Shown: positions 23,459 through 35,330 of the stretch, piece after piece
Layout: every line of letters starts with the position of its first letter
How positions within the stretch are numbered: position 1 is the first letter of the stretch
DNA from: Hemibagrus wyckioides
Lineage: Eukaryota > Chordata > Actinopteri > Siluriformes > Bagridae
Direction: 5' to 3'
DNA length: 64,000 nucleotides
NCBI RefSeq assembly: GCF_019097595.1
Contig: NC_080732.1
Coordinates: 6,648,854 to 6,712,853 of the forward strand
Translations under genes and position numbers: made by a program
Notes under the pieces: generated by a model
Databases searched by the model: none
Told to the model about the DNA's origin: nothing
What the model saw: only the letters and a program-made list of their open reading frames with translations

Positions 23459-24677
23459 CAGATATGCTAATTATTCCTGGATTTTAACATGTTGGACATG
23501 CTAACAAGAAGCAGATATCAGGTAACCTGAATAGTACTATATAGCCTGCATGTCATGCTAACATCAGATATAATCAAATCTTGCTTGTTAAGGTCTATAA
23601 ATTGCTGATGATGCAAAGCAAGGCTTGAAATCATACTCATACTGGAACTTGTTAAAGTAATGGTAGTGGTCATGTAATGTTTGACGATGAAACTCCGCTC
23701 ATATCTACCAGTAACACATGCAGGTTAGCATTCTAGCACTTAACTAGCAAGCTAGTTATGTAGGATGATAGAAGACCATGGGGATGGTTTCCATTTCATG
23801 CATAATCATGAGGATAAAAGTCTCAAGGCCATTTTAATTTGTTTATTGGAATTAGTTTATTATTCTACACATTATTTTTCATAGCCACCAGTGTACGAGG
23901 TGTTGCTGCTTGGTAAGCTCTAGCTTGTTGAGCTGCTTGGTGAGCTCTAGCCTGTTGCTATGTGTCCATAGTGGTCCAGATGAGTGACAAACTCTGTGTA
24001 ACACACTGACTCGTGTCTTTTATCTTCAGCCACAGGTCTGCTATGACAAGTTTCTTTGCACTTGACTAGCTCTGACACACTGCTATGGTTCCTGAGAAGA
24101 ATAAAATGTGGTCAGGATGCTAGGATTTACAGCACATTCGTCCACTCAGCTATGACTGTGTGTCAGAAAAGAGTCCCGTGAGCCTCTATTACAGCCTTTT
24201 CTCCCTCTAATGGTGGAGGCTTTCTTTCTCTGGATCCATGTTCTCATTTACATGGCATCTTATGCTGGAACAACAGCGTATGTGAATGCTTTTACCCTCT
24301 GCTACTCTCCTGTGTAATGTGTAATAAATATTAATAGATCAACAAAGCACAGCTGATGCCTTATTAAAGATAATTACAGGGGATGTGATGTACTGATGTA
24401 GCATGTATTCGCTATTATGTGACGTTTTGGTTATAACATTAGAAATACTGAATAAAGCACAAAACAAACACAATTCCCATTCTAACACTCACAGTGTAAA
24501 AATCTCAGAATTTTGTGGAATCACAAACACTAGAAAAATCACTTCACCAAGACTTAATCACTGTGTGAGATATTTACTAGTTTTAACATATTGCTTTCAA
24601 AAACATGTAGGAATTCCCAAAATTGTAGCATAGTAACAGACAACACTGTATCATTGCAATACAATATAGTAACACGT
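23459..24677. other. Unique sequence, no gene seen
   Basis: A short imperfect tandem duplication with 'gagctctagcctgttg'-type motif at about 23909-23955. Nothing else recognised. Confidence 0.5.
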
Positions 24678-24939
24678 ACACTATATTGGCAAAAGTTTTG
24701 GGACGTCTGCCTTTACATGCACATGAATGTGATAAGGAGTTGTACAGACCCTTTGCAGCTATAACAGCTCCGACTCTTCTGGGAAGGCTTTCCACAAGGT
24801 TTAGGAGTGTGTTTATTGGGATTTTTCTTTAGAAGCACATTTGTGAGGTCAGGTTCTGACATTGGACGAGAAGTCTCCGCTCTAATTTATCCCAAAGGTG
24901 TTCTATCAGGTTGAGGTCAGGACTCTGTGTAGTCCAGTC
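24678..24939 (-). mobile_element. Tc1-like transposon fragment (same family as 3790-5041)
   Basis: It starts with a TIR related to that of the intact element ('tacactatattggcaaaagt') and reads antisense through the transposase C-terminus. On the minus strand, SPDLNLIEHLWDKLERR and NLVESLPRRVGAVIAAKG correspond to the same region of the intact copy. It breaks off just upstream of the SPDLN box at about 24939. The Pro of the NPIE box is changed to Leu. Confidence 0.9.
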
Positions 24940-25665
24940 AAAATGGAAAAATGTAACATGTAATCCAACAGTGTTACATTTTTATGCACAACAGTACAGT
25001 GTTATATTACAAAACAACCAAATCCTATTGTCAAAATTGTAAGACGTGTTAGAATTAAACACGTTGGAATTGTCATTAACCTAACAAGTAACACATTTTA
25101 CCATTACTATGCATTATGTAATGAAACACATTGGATTAATTGTAGTGATCAGCAGTCGGAGCATTAGATTATTATTGGGATGCACCCATCTTACAATTAC
25201 TTGCTCATTGTTAGTACTCCACTTTAATCTACACTACATTACTTCACACTCATTTTATTAATTTAATACTTTAAGTGTTATTTCAGCGACTATCACACCC
25301 CATCAGTCAGTTGCAAACTGGAAAAAAAACCTTTAAGAGTTTATTCGACACTGTTATTTAAGGAGCAGGTTTTATAATTTCCCATTAAATCCAATACAGA
25401 GACAAACACTCGTGCAGTTTCAGTCATAATAACAGAACTGATTTTTCTCCATCATCTCATCTGCAATTCTCCTGCGTCTTCACAGTAAACTGATAGAGGA
25501 AACCTGATACACATTTTTAGTGGCATCTCACTAATTTGAGGAAATCTCAGCACAACTCGATAAAGAACGATTCTGTGACCTGGAATATGTTGGGATTGGC
25601 TCTCCAGGGAAATGCATGTGGTTTTCCTGCAGCTAGGACATGAAGCAGCACAAAAGAAACCTACA

Positions 25666-25708
<43 letters not shown>

Positions 25709-26144
25709 TGAATGAATGTGCTGAATAAATACACTCACTTCCAGAATAAACCAGGTGAGCAGGTAACCATACAATCGGTGCTACAGAGCAAAAGAGAGCA
25801 TATATTTGACTTTTGGAAAATGTTGCTCATAGCTGACTAACCAACCAACAGAAAGAAATATTAAAATTCTGTGCGTCCATCCCAATATAATTCAAGCTAT
25901 TTCAGCCTAGCTATCTTAAGACAATAGATAATTAGTGGTGAAAAGAAGCCCCCCCCATTCTGTCAGGGATGCTAAATAGATATGTCTGCAAGTTAAAGTA
26001 CAGTGCTAAACTTAAATAATAAATAATATACTAATAATATAATATAATTATAATAATTATTATATAATAATTTATATAACTAATAATATAATAATTACTT
26101 ATTATTAATAAACGAAATAGTAACCAGCTTTTACTAATTTTTGT
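24940..26144. other. Unique AT-rich sequence with microsatellites
   Basis: A CT run followed by a CA run lies at 25667-25708. AT-only low-complexity sequence lies at about 26010-26105. No coding region. Confidence 0.55.
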
Positions 26145-26305
26145 GGCATTTGGCAGACTTCCTTATCGAGTGCAACTAACATACATGCCATTTATACAAC
26201 AGAGCAATTGGATAAGGGCTTTGCTTAGAGGATGCAGCTTGGCAGTAGAGGGATTCGAACTCACACCCTTCTGATTAGTAGTACAACATCTTAACCGCTT
26301 AGCTT
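26145..26305 (-). mobile_element. tRNA-derived SINE, antisense
   Basis: From left to right: the tail complement 'gtggcatttggcagacttcc', then the body, then the B-box complement 'gattcgaactcacacccttc' and the A-box complement 'cttaaccgcttagct'. This is a fairly complete antisense copy of the broad SINE family. Confidence 0.85.
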
Positions 26306-26689
26306 TGTTTTCTTTTAGGCATTGGAAGTGGGGAAATCTGGAAGTTGTGATCTGGGCATAATGGTTTAGCAGTCCATCATCTTAACCACTTGGCCACATC
26401 AAATTTGAACGCTGGACCTTTATGACTTACATTAATCCCAATATACAATATGTTAAACAATGACTAATTACCTGGAAATTTTGTTCTGGTTAGCTAGGTC
26501 AGTCATTAGTAGCCATCTGTGGGAACAGTGGGTGCTGGGAGATAGCTAGCTAAGATAGCATTGCTGATGAATAGTGAGCAGTAGTTACATATTTTTACAT
26601 TTTTACAGCAAAGTAAAAAACAAGCTATTTGCTTATTGTCTCTTACCTTGTGGACATAACATGGTGTGTGCTTGATGGCATAGTCATGT
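26306..26689. other. Unique sequence with a possible SINE scrap
   Basis: The segment near 26360-26420 ('atcttaaccacttggccaca') may be another antisense SINE head; too short to be sure. Confidence 0.4.
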
Positions 26690-26895
26690 TTTGTTGAGGT
26701 TATCTAAGTTTCCATGTCATAGTTATGGTTTGTTTTCTTTTCTTGTTTAATGTAAGTTGTGTTAGTCGTTGTTTTGTTAAATAAAAGCAGTACTGAATCC
26801 CCAAGTTTGGGTCTGATCTGCTACTGTGGGCGATCAAGCTTACGGCAGAGATCCGGGTTTGATCCACACCATCGGCTGCGTCCATCCCCGTTTGA
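26690..26895 (+). repeat. LTR-like or other repeat terminus (tentative)
   Basis: T-rich sequence leads into 'aaataaaagcagtactgaat', a polyadenylation-like signal, followed by a GC-richer tail. The layout resembles the R-U5 end of a fish LTR retrotransposon, but no second LTR, primer-binding site or gag/pol is present. Low confidence. Confidence 0.25.
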
Positions 26896-27259
26896 TACAC
26901 TTATTTAGTTTGCATTTTCAATTTCAAATTTTTTTGCCCTCATGACCATGCCATAGTAGAGACAGCACTGATAAATCCAGTCTCGGATGCTTCTTCTACT
27001 CAGGAAGAATTTGGCAATCTTGGAAGCGTAAACAACAAACAGCGCCAGTGGTTTGCTTAATCTGAATGGGTAGTTCAAATTAATAACTTTAAATTGAGAA
27101 AAGCAGCTGCATAGCCCTTCTCAGAATATGAATATGAATAATGCTGCATTTATATGTACAGCGACTCACAGTGATAAAGCGACCAGACATTATTCATTGC
27201 CAGTGAGAACTGGTGACTTCTGGCAACATGAACTACAATGACCATTAGTGACTACATGT
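26896..27259. other. Unique sequence, no gene seen
   Basis: Nothing recognised. Confidence 0.5.
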
Positions 27260-27372
27260 TGACGTGTCCAGTGGATAGATACAACTTTATTGTCACTGCA
27301 AAGTACAGGTACATAGCAACGAAATGCTGTTTAGCATCTACCAGAAGTGCTAATAGTAGAAACTGAGCAAAT
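27260..27372 (-). mobile_element. LINE 3' tail fragment, antisense
   Basis: 'ggatagatacaactttattg' followed by 'gcaacgaaatgctgtttagc' matches the reverse complement of a fish non-LTR retrotransposon 3' UTR ending in '...ataaagt' plus a short TATC tail. It is 5' truncated. The 29435 tail has the same architecture in the opposite orientation. Confidence 0.65.
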
Positions 27373-28805
27373 GATATGTACATCAATAAATAAGGCTGTA
27401 GTATGTGCATAGAAAAGTATATGCAAGTTGAATTTACAGCACATAATATTTAAAGAAAAACAATTATATATCTGTGATAGATGTGGGCATGTCCACATCA
27501 GAGATGTGACAAAGTTGAGAAACTTTTAACTGTATGCATATATGAAGAGAGTAGAGCGTACATGATTTGTAGCAAAGAGCACACATTGTAAAAACATTTC
27601 ATAATGGTTCACCTTCAAAATGTGAGTAAACTCAAGTCGAAGACAAACTCACATGGATTTAAGTTGAGTTTTTGAAAACTTACTAACTTGAGTTTAATAT
27701 CCAAAACTTGTATTAAAGAGAAAAAATAAGTCCAGCTCACATAATCAGGTAATCATGCACAGTTTCTCCTTCATCTCATATTATATGATGCATACACATA
27801 CGCTGGTGAATTTTATATCCAAACGACAAGTCTACTTCCGGAACGCTTCATTTTAGCTGCAAAAACTTATTTAACATCAAGTGGATTGCTATCCACTGAT
27901 AAACAGTGTTACTATGGCAACCAGTAGTTCAGCAGCTGTTGACTTGCAGCGATAAAATCGCTGTATGCGTGAACATACCTTAACGATCCCATCATCATAA
28001 CTATTGATGTAATATTGATGCATATATCCCATAGTAAATTATTAGTCAAATAAAATGCTTCTGGATACAGATAATATCAGTGCAAAACTATACATAACTT
28101 CCCTAACTGCAGACCTGAAGTCTCCACTAGATAATTCTACATCTCCTAGGCACATAAGCTTTTTACATTTTCCAACTACTGCTCCAAATCCTTTTAGTCG
28201 ACGAGTCACCCAAAACAGCATAAATCATATTTTCCCAATATAGCTACTTCAGAACACATCCTCTTCCTTTCAGCGATCACTTCATGAATTTTGTGGTGAA
28301 GGTAAAGTTTTGACAGGGAAGTACTGCAACAGTAACTGCATACCTTGTTTTCTCCATAAATTCACCAAAAAATAAAAAACCTGAGAGTGCAGTTTATCTG
28401 TGATAATAACATACCATTTATAATTTATAGAGCTGTGAAACATTGGTGCCTCTTCCCACACTGCCACATAATATTCAGATCCAGCAGATTATTGATGATA
28501 AAAGTAGTCTGGATGTGGGCGGATGTGAGTTTTTTCACATCTCTCAGGAAAATATGTAAAATTTTTTCCATGAAGAGACTGAAGGACCTGCTGTGTGTCT
28601 GGAGTATTTACTTGGTTGTCCTCCCGGAAGGGGAAAAATACTGGGCGACATATTTAATGCAACGTCAATCAATGGCTGAATGAAAAAAAGGAAGAAGAGG
28701 CCAGAGGCCAAAAAATGGAATTTGTGCCTGTTTTGCTTGTGTCCAACATTGATTTTCTTTGTCATGTCAAACTTTACAGAGATGGTTAATGGCTTATACA
28801 AAAAT
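27373..28805. other. Unique sequence, no gene seen
   Basis: The 27610-27700 segment has alternating 'aacttgagtt' and 'aagttgagttttt' motifs in both orientations and could be a MITE scrap. Short open frames at 28055-28243, 28387-28683 and 28544-28801 have no recognisable domain. Confidence 0.4.
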
Positions 28806-29175
28806 AGACACTCAGGGCTTGTAGTTTTTATAATATTTCTGTTTTACCTAACCTACCAGGGGCAATATATTCATACAAATTTCTAAAGAAAACCACAAAA
28901 TGGTTAGTTTTTTCAGATGATTGTTTCTGTCTTCAAAGTAAATGGTGATTTTTCACCCAGTTCTGATCTCTTAGATGCCCCAAGTGCTTATTCATAAGCA
29001 TCTAAAATTTCATTCAATCTTCAACCACTAAAATTCTGTGTATGGTTTTCCCAACCGAGGAAAAACATCTTCCACTGAAAGCCACAAGTGTCGTGTCTAA
29101 TTTTATGTCAGACGTGCAGCAATAAAAAAAATAATTTGTTTCGATAAGTCGATTTCAGAATTCCGGAGTACAGGT
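28806..29175 (+). repeat. Unidentified dispersed repeat, copy 2
   Basis: Counterpart of 19520-19915, in the same orientation, alignable by eye with moderate divergence and several indels. It extends 'tttgtttcgataagtcgatt' in the same way as copy 1 near 19860-19895. Confidence 0.8.
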
Positions 29176-29289
29176 AAATAAACAGATGTTTAAATAAACA
29201 ATTAAAAAAAAAGGTGTTTAAATAAACAGAATTAATCTACTGATTGCTAAATTAGAGAGCAAATTATAAATGAGCACAATACAATGGCG

Positions 29290-29690
<401 letters not shown>

Positions 29691-29929
29691 ACCAGCTGGA
29701 GAAAAAAGTGATGAGCTCAATTTAGATTTGTTAAAGTTTGAGTCCAAATGCACTCAGGATCTACTAATCTAGTTCCATAATAGCAAATGCCATCTTTATG
29801 AAACTTTCCAACCCCCCTTTCCATGAACATGTTGCTGCATCTGTTTGATATCAGAAATTGACAGTTAATTTTCATCTCATTTCGAATTAAGTGCAGCAGC
29901 ATATCATTTTTTAATTCAGGTGGTCAGGG

Positions 29930-30520
29930 TAAACAACACATCCGCTTAAGTCCTGTCACTCCACAGAGGAACTCCCCAGGGTTGTGTTCTCTCTTTCCTT
30001 CTGTTCTCATTATTCACAAATGGACTCACCAGTCAAAACAGCTCAGGCAAGCTTTTCAAATATGCTTATGACACCGCCATTATTGGACGGCTTTCAGATA
30101 ACGATGAATCACCGTAGCAACAGGATGTAGTCCCATGCTGTAACTTGGTGCGAGGACAATGGCACCTCCAAACACCTCCACATCCAAGGAATTAATCAGA
30201 GACTTCTGGAAGTCACTAAATCTCAAAGAACTTATCAGAATAAGGAACCATCCAATAACCAGTGCAGACTTTTGTGAATTTTTAAGACCACTCTTTTGGA
30301 AACTCACTTAAATGGGATTTGGAAATCGGCCATGTTGTCAGAAAGGCACAATAGAAACTCTATTTCCTGAGGCATGTGAAAAAAAGTACAGAGAACTCAG
30401 CTCAACTCTGAAATTATTGAAAGAGTCCTGACACGGTCCATCACGGTCTGCTACAGCAACACAGACTCTTGCTAAAAGAAGACTTCAACGGATTGTAGAC
30501 AAGACCTCAAAATAACTAGA
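29930..30520 (+). pseudogene. Non-LTR retrotransposon reverse transcriptase, decayed
   Basis: Reading frames recover scattered blocks of a LINE reverse transcriptase. A frame near 30030-30110 gives NSSGKLFKYAYDTAIIGRLSDNDES, in which the YADD catalytic box reads YAYD. WCEDN appears near 30145, and near 30410-30500 'SVLTRSITVCYSN' and 'LQRIVD'-like pieces come from the thumb region. Frameshifts and stops separate them. It is most similar in plan to CR1/L2/Rex1-type elements, but the clade is not certain. It is dead. Confidence 0.75.
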
Positions 30521-30829
30521 TGTGACTTGCCCTGTACATAAAGAATAGCTTGCATTTTTTAGCATATATTGCACATCTCACAGTTTTATCAACATCCTCC
30601 AACTCAGCAGTTTATAATTTTGCAATTACACGCTGCTGTTCTAAACACTCTGTATAATTTGTTGTCGTTTGAGGTGCAATATGACATTTGTAATTATTGT
30701 CTCTTTTCTGGGTTGGTTCTGTAATCTTTATTGTATAGTGATCCGGATTTGTTTACAGACCCACTGAGCAAAATTCCACCAAAATGGTGTGTGAAAAAAA
30801 TCCTAAATATCAAATCTTTATTCAGTTCA

Positions 30830-30867
<38 letters not shown>

Positions 30868-31353
30868 CTCTTACAGGAAGATTTGCTTATACTCAAACAG
30901 AAGAAGCCTAAAGTATTTTATTTACATTTCAGTTCAAAAGGTGATTTCACACCTATTAGTCCATTTACAGAGTCTGAGTTTTTTTGGTTTTAATTAGCAC
31001 ACAATTAAATTAAACAAACAAACAAAAAACCCATAAAAACATTCTCTGAAGTTTATGGCTTAAAAAATACTTTTATTAAGTGCACAGAGAAATCACAAAG
31101 ATCACCCAAGAACAGAGAGCATGAAGAAGACTAATTTGCTGCTCAGTGAATTACAGGATAATTACTTGAATAATTTGTTTAAAACATTTTGTACACAAGA
31201 TCCACTGTTTATTTTTTTGATCATCATTCCAAATATCCATAATATAACTACAGTTCTGTCCTTTGGCTTAAAAAAAAAGTTGAGTTTTTGTAAAATGGTC
31301 TAAATTGTACCTATAAAATATAAATTGCCTGCATATTATACTCATATAATTTC

Positions 31354-31356
<3 letters not shown>
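30521..31356. other. Unique sequence with a CT microsatellite
   Basis: CT tract at 30833-30864. The open frames at 30731-30997 and 30784-30993 run through it and are not credible genes. Confidence 0.5.

Positions 31357-31429
<73 letters not shown>
31357..31429. repeat. (TA)n followed by T(14)
   Basis: About 29 TA units and then a T run. Confidence 0.98.
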
Positions 31430-31514
31430 CCTATCGGTATATTTTCTATTCTTAGTCTAGTTTTGTTCTATTTTGATTCTAGTTACATGATACCAAGAGT
31501 CAATTCTTTCACTG

Positions 31515-31980
31515 TCATACTGTGTACATTTGTGTGTACAAGACAGTGGTGAGGCCGGCCATGCTGTATGGTTTAGAGGCAATGTCACTGAGGAAGAGAC
31601 AGGAGTCAGAGCTGGAGGTAGCAGAGCTGAAGATGTTGAGGTTCTCTTTGGGAGTGGCACGGTTGGACAGGATTAGGAACGAGTACATCAGAGGTACGGC
31701 TCATGTTGGACATTTGGGGGACAAAGTTAGGGAAGACAGATTAAGATGGTTTGGACATGTTCAGAGGAGGGAGAGTGAGTATATTGGTAGGAGAATGTTG
31801 GACATGGAGCTGCCAGGCAGGAGGCAAAGAGGAAGGCCAAAGAGGAGGAATATGGATGGAATAAATGAGGATATAAAGCTAGTGGGTGCAAGTGTTGAGG
31901 ATGCAGAAGATAGGTATAGGTGGAAAGAAATGATTCGCTGTGGCGACCCCTGAAGGGAAAAGTCGAAAGAAGAAGATGGA
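31515..31980 (+). mobile_element. RTE-like LINE, 3' terminal fragment of the polymerase ORF
   Basis: An open 143-codon frame (31522-31953) gives the C-terminal region of a fish LINE polyprotein, with blocks LYGLEAMSLRKRQ, LKMLRFSLG, LRWFGHVQRRESEYIGRRML and GRPKRR, then a stop and a short 3' UTR ending 'gtcgaaagaagaaga'. It lies downstream of the reverse transcriptase catalytic core, which is absent (5' truncation). The frame is still open, suggesting a fairly recent insertion. I assign it to the RTE group from memory; a neighbouring clade is possible. Confidence 0.82.
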
Positions 31981-31994
31981 GACTGTGTATATTT

Positions 31995-32563
31995 GTGTAC
32001 AATGGAACCTCGGCATACAAATTTAATTCGTCCCGGAGGTGAGTTTGTATTGAAAAACCAAATTGTCCTGTAAGAAATAATGTAAATGCAGATAATCCGT
32101 TCCAGCCTCTCAAAAATATGACCAATATTCCCAATACGAAGCGTATGTAACCTGTATGGCTGCTTACAAAGAACTGACCCAAGCCAAGCATTCCATGTCA
32201 AGGGTCCTCACAGGAAGTCGTGCCACCAAGCTTGGGCTGAAAATAGAATAGATCACCCACAACACCAATCTGTCAACAAAAAAACGCCCGAAAAATCACA
32301 TAGATTTTCGAAACTGAAAATCAGCTGACTGAAAAAATATTCCTTAAATTCATAAACATGCTTCGCTTGGCTTTGCTTGGCTTTCCATTGAAGCAAACAC
32401 GTTTTGAAAGGCTCCCGAACGTACAGTACGCACATCTTAGCCGGCGTTCATTTCTTTTGTTTGCTGAAAATACTTTGTATGCTGATGCAAATGTCTTTAA
32501 AAATTTCAGTGCTTAAGGTGAAAATTTGTAAGGGAGGGCATTCGTATGCCGAGGTTCCACTTT
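31995..32563. mobile_element. MITE with 'gtggaacctcggcatacg' type TIRs
   Basis: The left end 'aatggaacctcggcataca' (31999) and right end 'cgtatgccgaggttccac' (32542-32560) are inverted copies. The interior of about 520 bases has no transposase. It starts within 20 bases of the LINE's 3' end. The parent family is not identified. Confidence 0.85.
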
Positions 32564-33317
32564 ACGTGGAATTTTGAAAAATTTTTTGCAGCACCCAAAC
32601 TTGACATAGATTTAAAAGAACCAATGATCCAAGAAGTTCAAGAACTCCTCTTCACTATGCACTTGTCAGAGTTGTGCTTTGGACAGTACACATTTTGTAA
32701 AATCATTCGTGGTAGTCAGTATTCTAGATCTTGTGCTGAGTTTTCAATGTTTTAAACTGACTGAGTTCACTCAAGATCGACTGTGTGTGTGTGTGTGTGT
32801 ATGTATGACATCAACACTCCTGAACTCTCCCATTTTTCTGTTGTCAGACACTGGTCAGGTTAGTTAGAGCTTGGCTCGCAGGTCAAAACAAACAGCTTGG
32901 ATCTACTTCTTAAATCTGCTTGGGTTCTTGAGTCAGCTTTGTATTTTGTAGCTCCTGGCAGGCTCACCAGTTGTTAGATCCTGGTGTATAAAATCAATAT
33001 CTATAAATGAAGTGATGAGCAGTACTGTGATGGGGGACTTGTCTTCTTTATTCAGCTAACAGTAAAGTTACCATGAAGCTCTTAGCACACTGAGTGCCTC
33101 ACAGTATAGTTCATTTATTTGTACCAGACATTGACTAAATCTGCAGATGCTCACAGAGTGTATACTGTGGACACCAGGAGCCTGGAAAAGCAACACATAT
33201 AGCAACATAAATCAGTTAAACATATGTATGTATCATGGTATCTTAGGATCGATCTGGACTCATCAATTCAAACGTCTTTAAAATTATCAAGTGCCGGCTT
33301 AGATTGTGTTCAATAAC
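32564..33317. other. Unique sequence, no gene seen
   Basis: A short GT run at 32783-32801. Short open frames are not credible. Confidence 0.5.
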
Positions 33318-33500
33318 ATGACCGCCCATTTTATTAGGTACACCTGCCTTGTATCTGACACACCAAATATTTATACCATTATAACACTCACCAGCATATC
33401 CATGTACTGAGAATAATACACCATCCATATGATATCTGGGAGATAGATAGTGACCTACATGGTAGATTTACTTAATACCATGGCAACCCAGTATATATGA
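33318..33500 (+). mobile_element. DNA transposon end fragment (tentative)
   Basis: 'gaccgcccattttattaggt' followed by 'acacctgccttgtatctgac' resembles a TIR of the 'actttattagg' kind seen in fish Tc1-like MITEs. No opposite TIR was found. Confidence 0.45.
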
Positions 33501-33569
33501 CACAAGCTGAAACAGCATAAAATAATTGTACTGGTCAGCAGTCCTCATGCATTTGTTTTTTCCTGACCA

Positions 33570-33752
33570 AATAGATGGATGGATGGATGGATTGCTTACT
33601 TTTTAGCCCATTACATGCCTGCTGTTATAATAGGTATGGGTTTTAATCAAATAAAAGGTTTCTTAATAGATAATTACTTTAAAAATGTCATGAAATCTGA
33701 GACTATTTTGTCATGTGAGGTCATTGACTTGAGAACTGAAACAGACAAAGAA

Positions 33753-33833
<81 letters not shown>

Positions 33834-33838
33834 GATAG
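33570..33838. repeat. GGAT run and (ATAG)n microsatellite
   Basis: A short (GGAT) run at 33572-33590 and a perfect ATAG tract of about 20 units at 33751-33834. Confidence 0.95.
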
Positions 33839-34329
33839 GGAAAGGGAAATTTACAATTTTACAAAGGTGACAATTCACTCTTCACAGGCAACGTTTAGTA
33901 CTTAAATACAGATTTTGAATTTGTGGAAGAGTTACATGTACCTAGACAATCAGGACATATTATACTCATGGGGAAAAACAAGCAGAAATATGCAGACAGA
34001 TCAGACAGATGATTGCACAAATGGCCATGTGTTATTTTGGGGAGATTTTCAGTCCAGCTTACAGCAGACTGTACAATTTGGCTGTAATAAAAGAGCCTTG
34101 TTTGGGGATAAATTGCTCTAGTGATTTGTTATTGCAGGATTGGAAAAAAAAAAAAACTTTTACATTCACATTTATAAATTTGGCAGACAGGTCATAATGT
34201 GTTCCAGTCACAGAACTCAACATAACCATTAACATAAGTCATTAACAGGACCTTAACTAAGCCACTACTGCATTATACAACATGGTGAGTACATTACTAG
34301 AAAATTGCAGCATTATTTCATCATGTTAG
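33839..34329. other. Unique sequence, no gene seen
   Basis: Short open frames (33915-34121, 34009-34197) have no recognisable domain. Near 34160-34200 'ttataaatttggcagacagg' may be a SINE tail scrap belonging to the next element. Confidence 0.45.
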
Positions 34330-34545
34330 TTAAATATTCAATCATCTTATTGGCGATGTTTTTACCAAATTCTCCAAATGTTTTCTGCTCAGAAACATCA
34401 GATTATAAATCTGGAAATTTAATACATTTACACCATTAGTGAGACCCTTGCACAAGGGCCCAGCGATGGCGGCTTGGTGGGCATGGGATTCAAAACTCAC
34501 AACCGTCGCATCAGTATGCCAACACTTTAACCACAACACTACCTC
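34330..34545 (-). mobile_element. tRNA-derived SINE, antisense and degraded
   Basis: Body block 'cccttgcacaagggcccagc', B-box complement 'gggattcaaaactcacaacc' and A-box complement 'ctttaaccacaacactacc' occur in this order, so the element runs on the minus strand. Confidence 0.8.
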
Positions 34546-35330
34546 ATCCCTGTGCATGTATAGTTTTTAACCTAATACTGTAATCTTTACCTTACTTGTG
34601 AAGCCTTAACATCTAGAAACAAAATTAACCATACTTCAAGGTTGTTCAGAATTTTTTCTACCTATTGCACATTTTTTAATCTCACCACCTACGTGCAGAG
34701 AAGTGATTTTACTCGGAAGATTAATTAGCATGCACACATAACGGCTGATTTTTCAGAATCTGGAACATGCATGTACATAAACCAAATAAAATAAATTGTT
34801 ATGCAGTTCTCCTGCTGAAGCTGAAGTTAGACGAAAGAGAGAAAAAAAAAGATCGTATTTAAAGTAAAAATACTGTAGGTGCGATTTCAGGGAAAAAGCT
34901 CTGCAGCTCATAGCCGAGATGTTCACTAATGACTTGGCATGTTTTTTTGATGTATAACATGAAAAACTTGACTCCAGCTGCATAGTCTTACCATCTTTAG
35001 AACTGGAGTTCATTTAATTGCTCATTTCCGTTGAATGCACTTTGCTCTCAATATGTTATTATATTATGTCAGCTACTACGTTTTAGCTTAGGCAATTTAT
35101 ATCCGGGCCAGGGTCAGAGCTAGAAATTAGAGCTTTCACTTTGGGGCTAGGTAATAAATTTATCATTTGTCCATCAACGTACAGGATGAATAGAATGAAA
35201 ATTATTAAACCGTCACAGTGGTGAAGAGTAAAAAGCACAGTTAACAGAGTAAAAAAATATGTTTTTTATGTGTAAATTGATTCACGATTTATTGGTTTAT
35301 GAGTCAGACTCAATAATCAAGCTACTTAAC
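34546..35330. other. Unique sequence, no gene seen
   Basis: Nothing recognised. Confidence 0.5.

Noticed and set aside
26690..26895. Complete LTR retrotransposon
   Set aside because: Only one LTR-like terminus is visible; no partner LTR, primer-binding site or coding region.
31727..32201. Minus-strand frames of 146-154 codons across the LINE and MITE
   Set aside because: They are antisense to the LINE frame and cross an element junction; no domain is seen.
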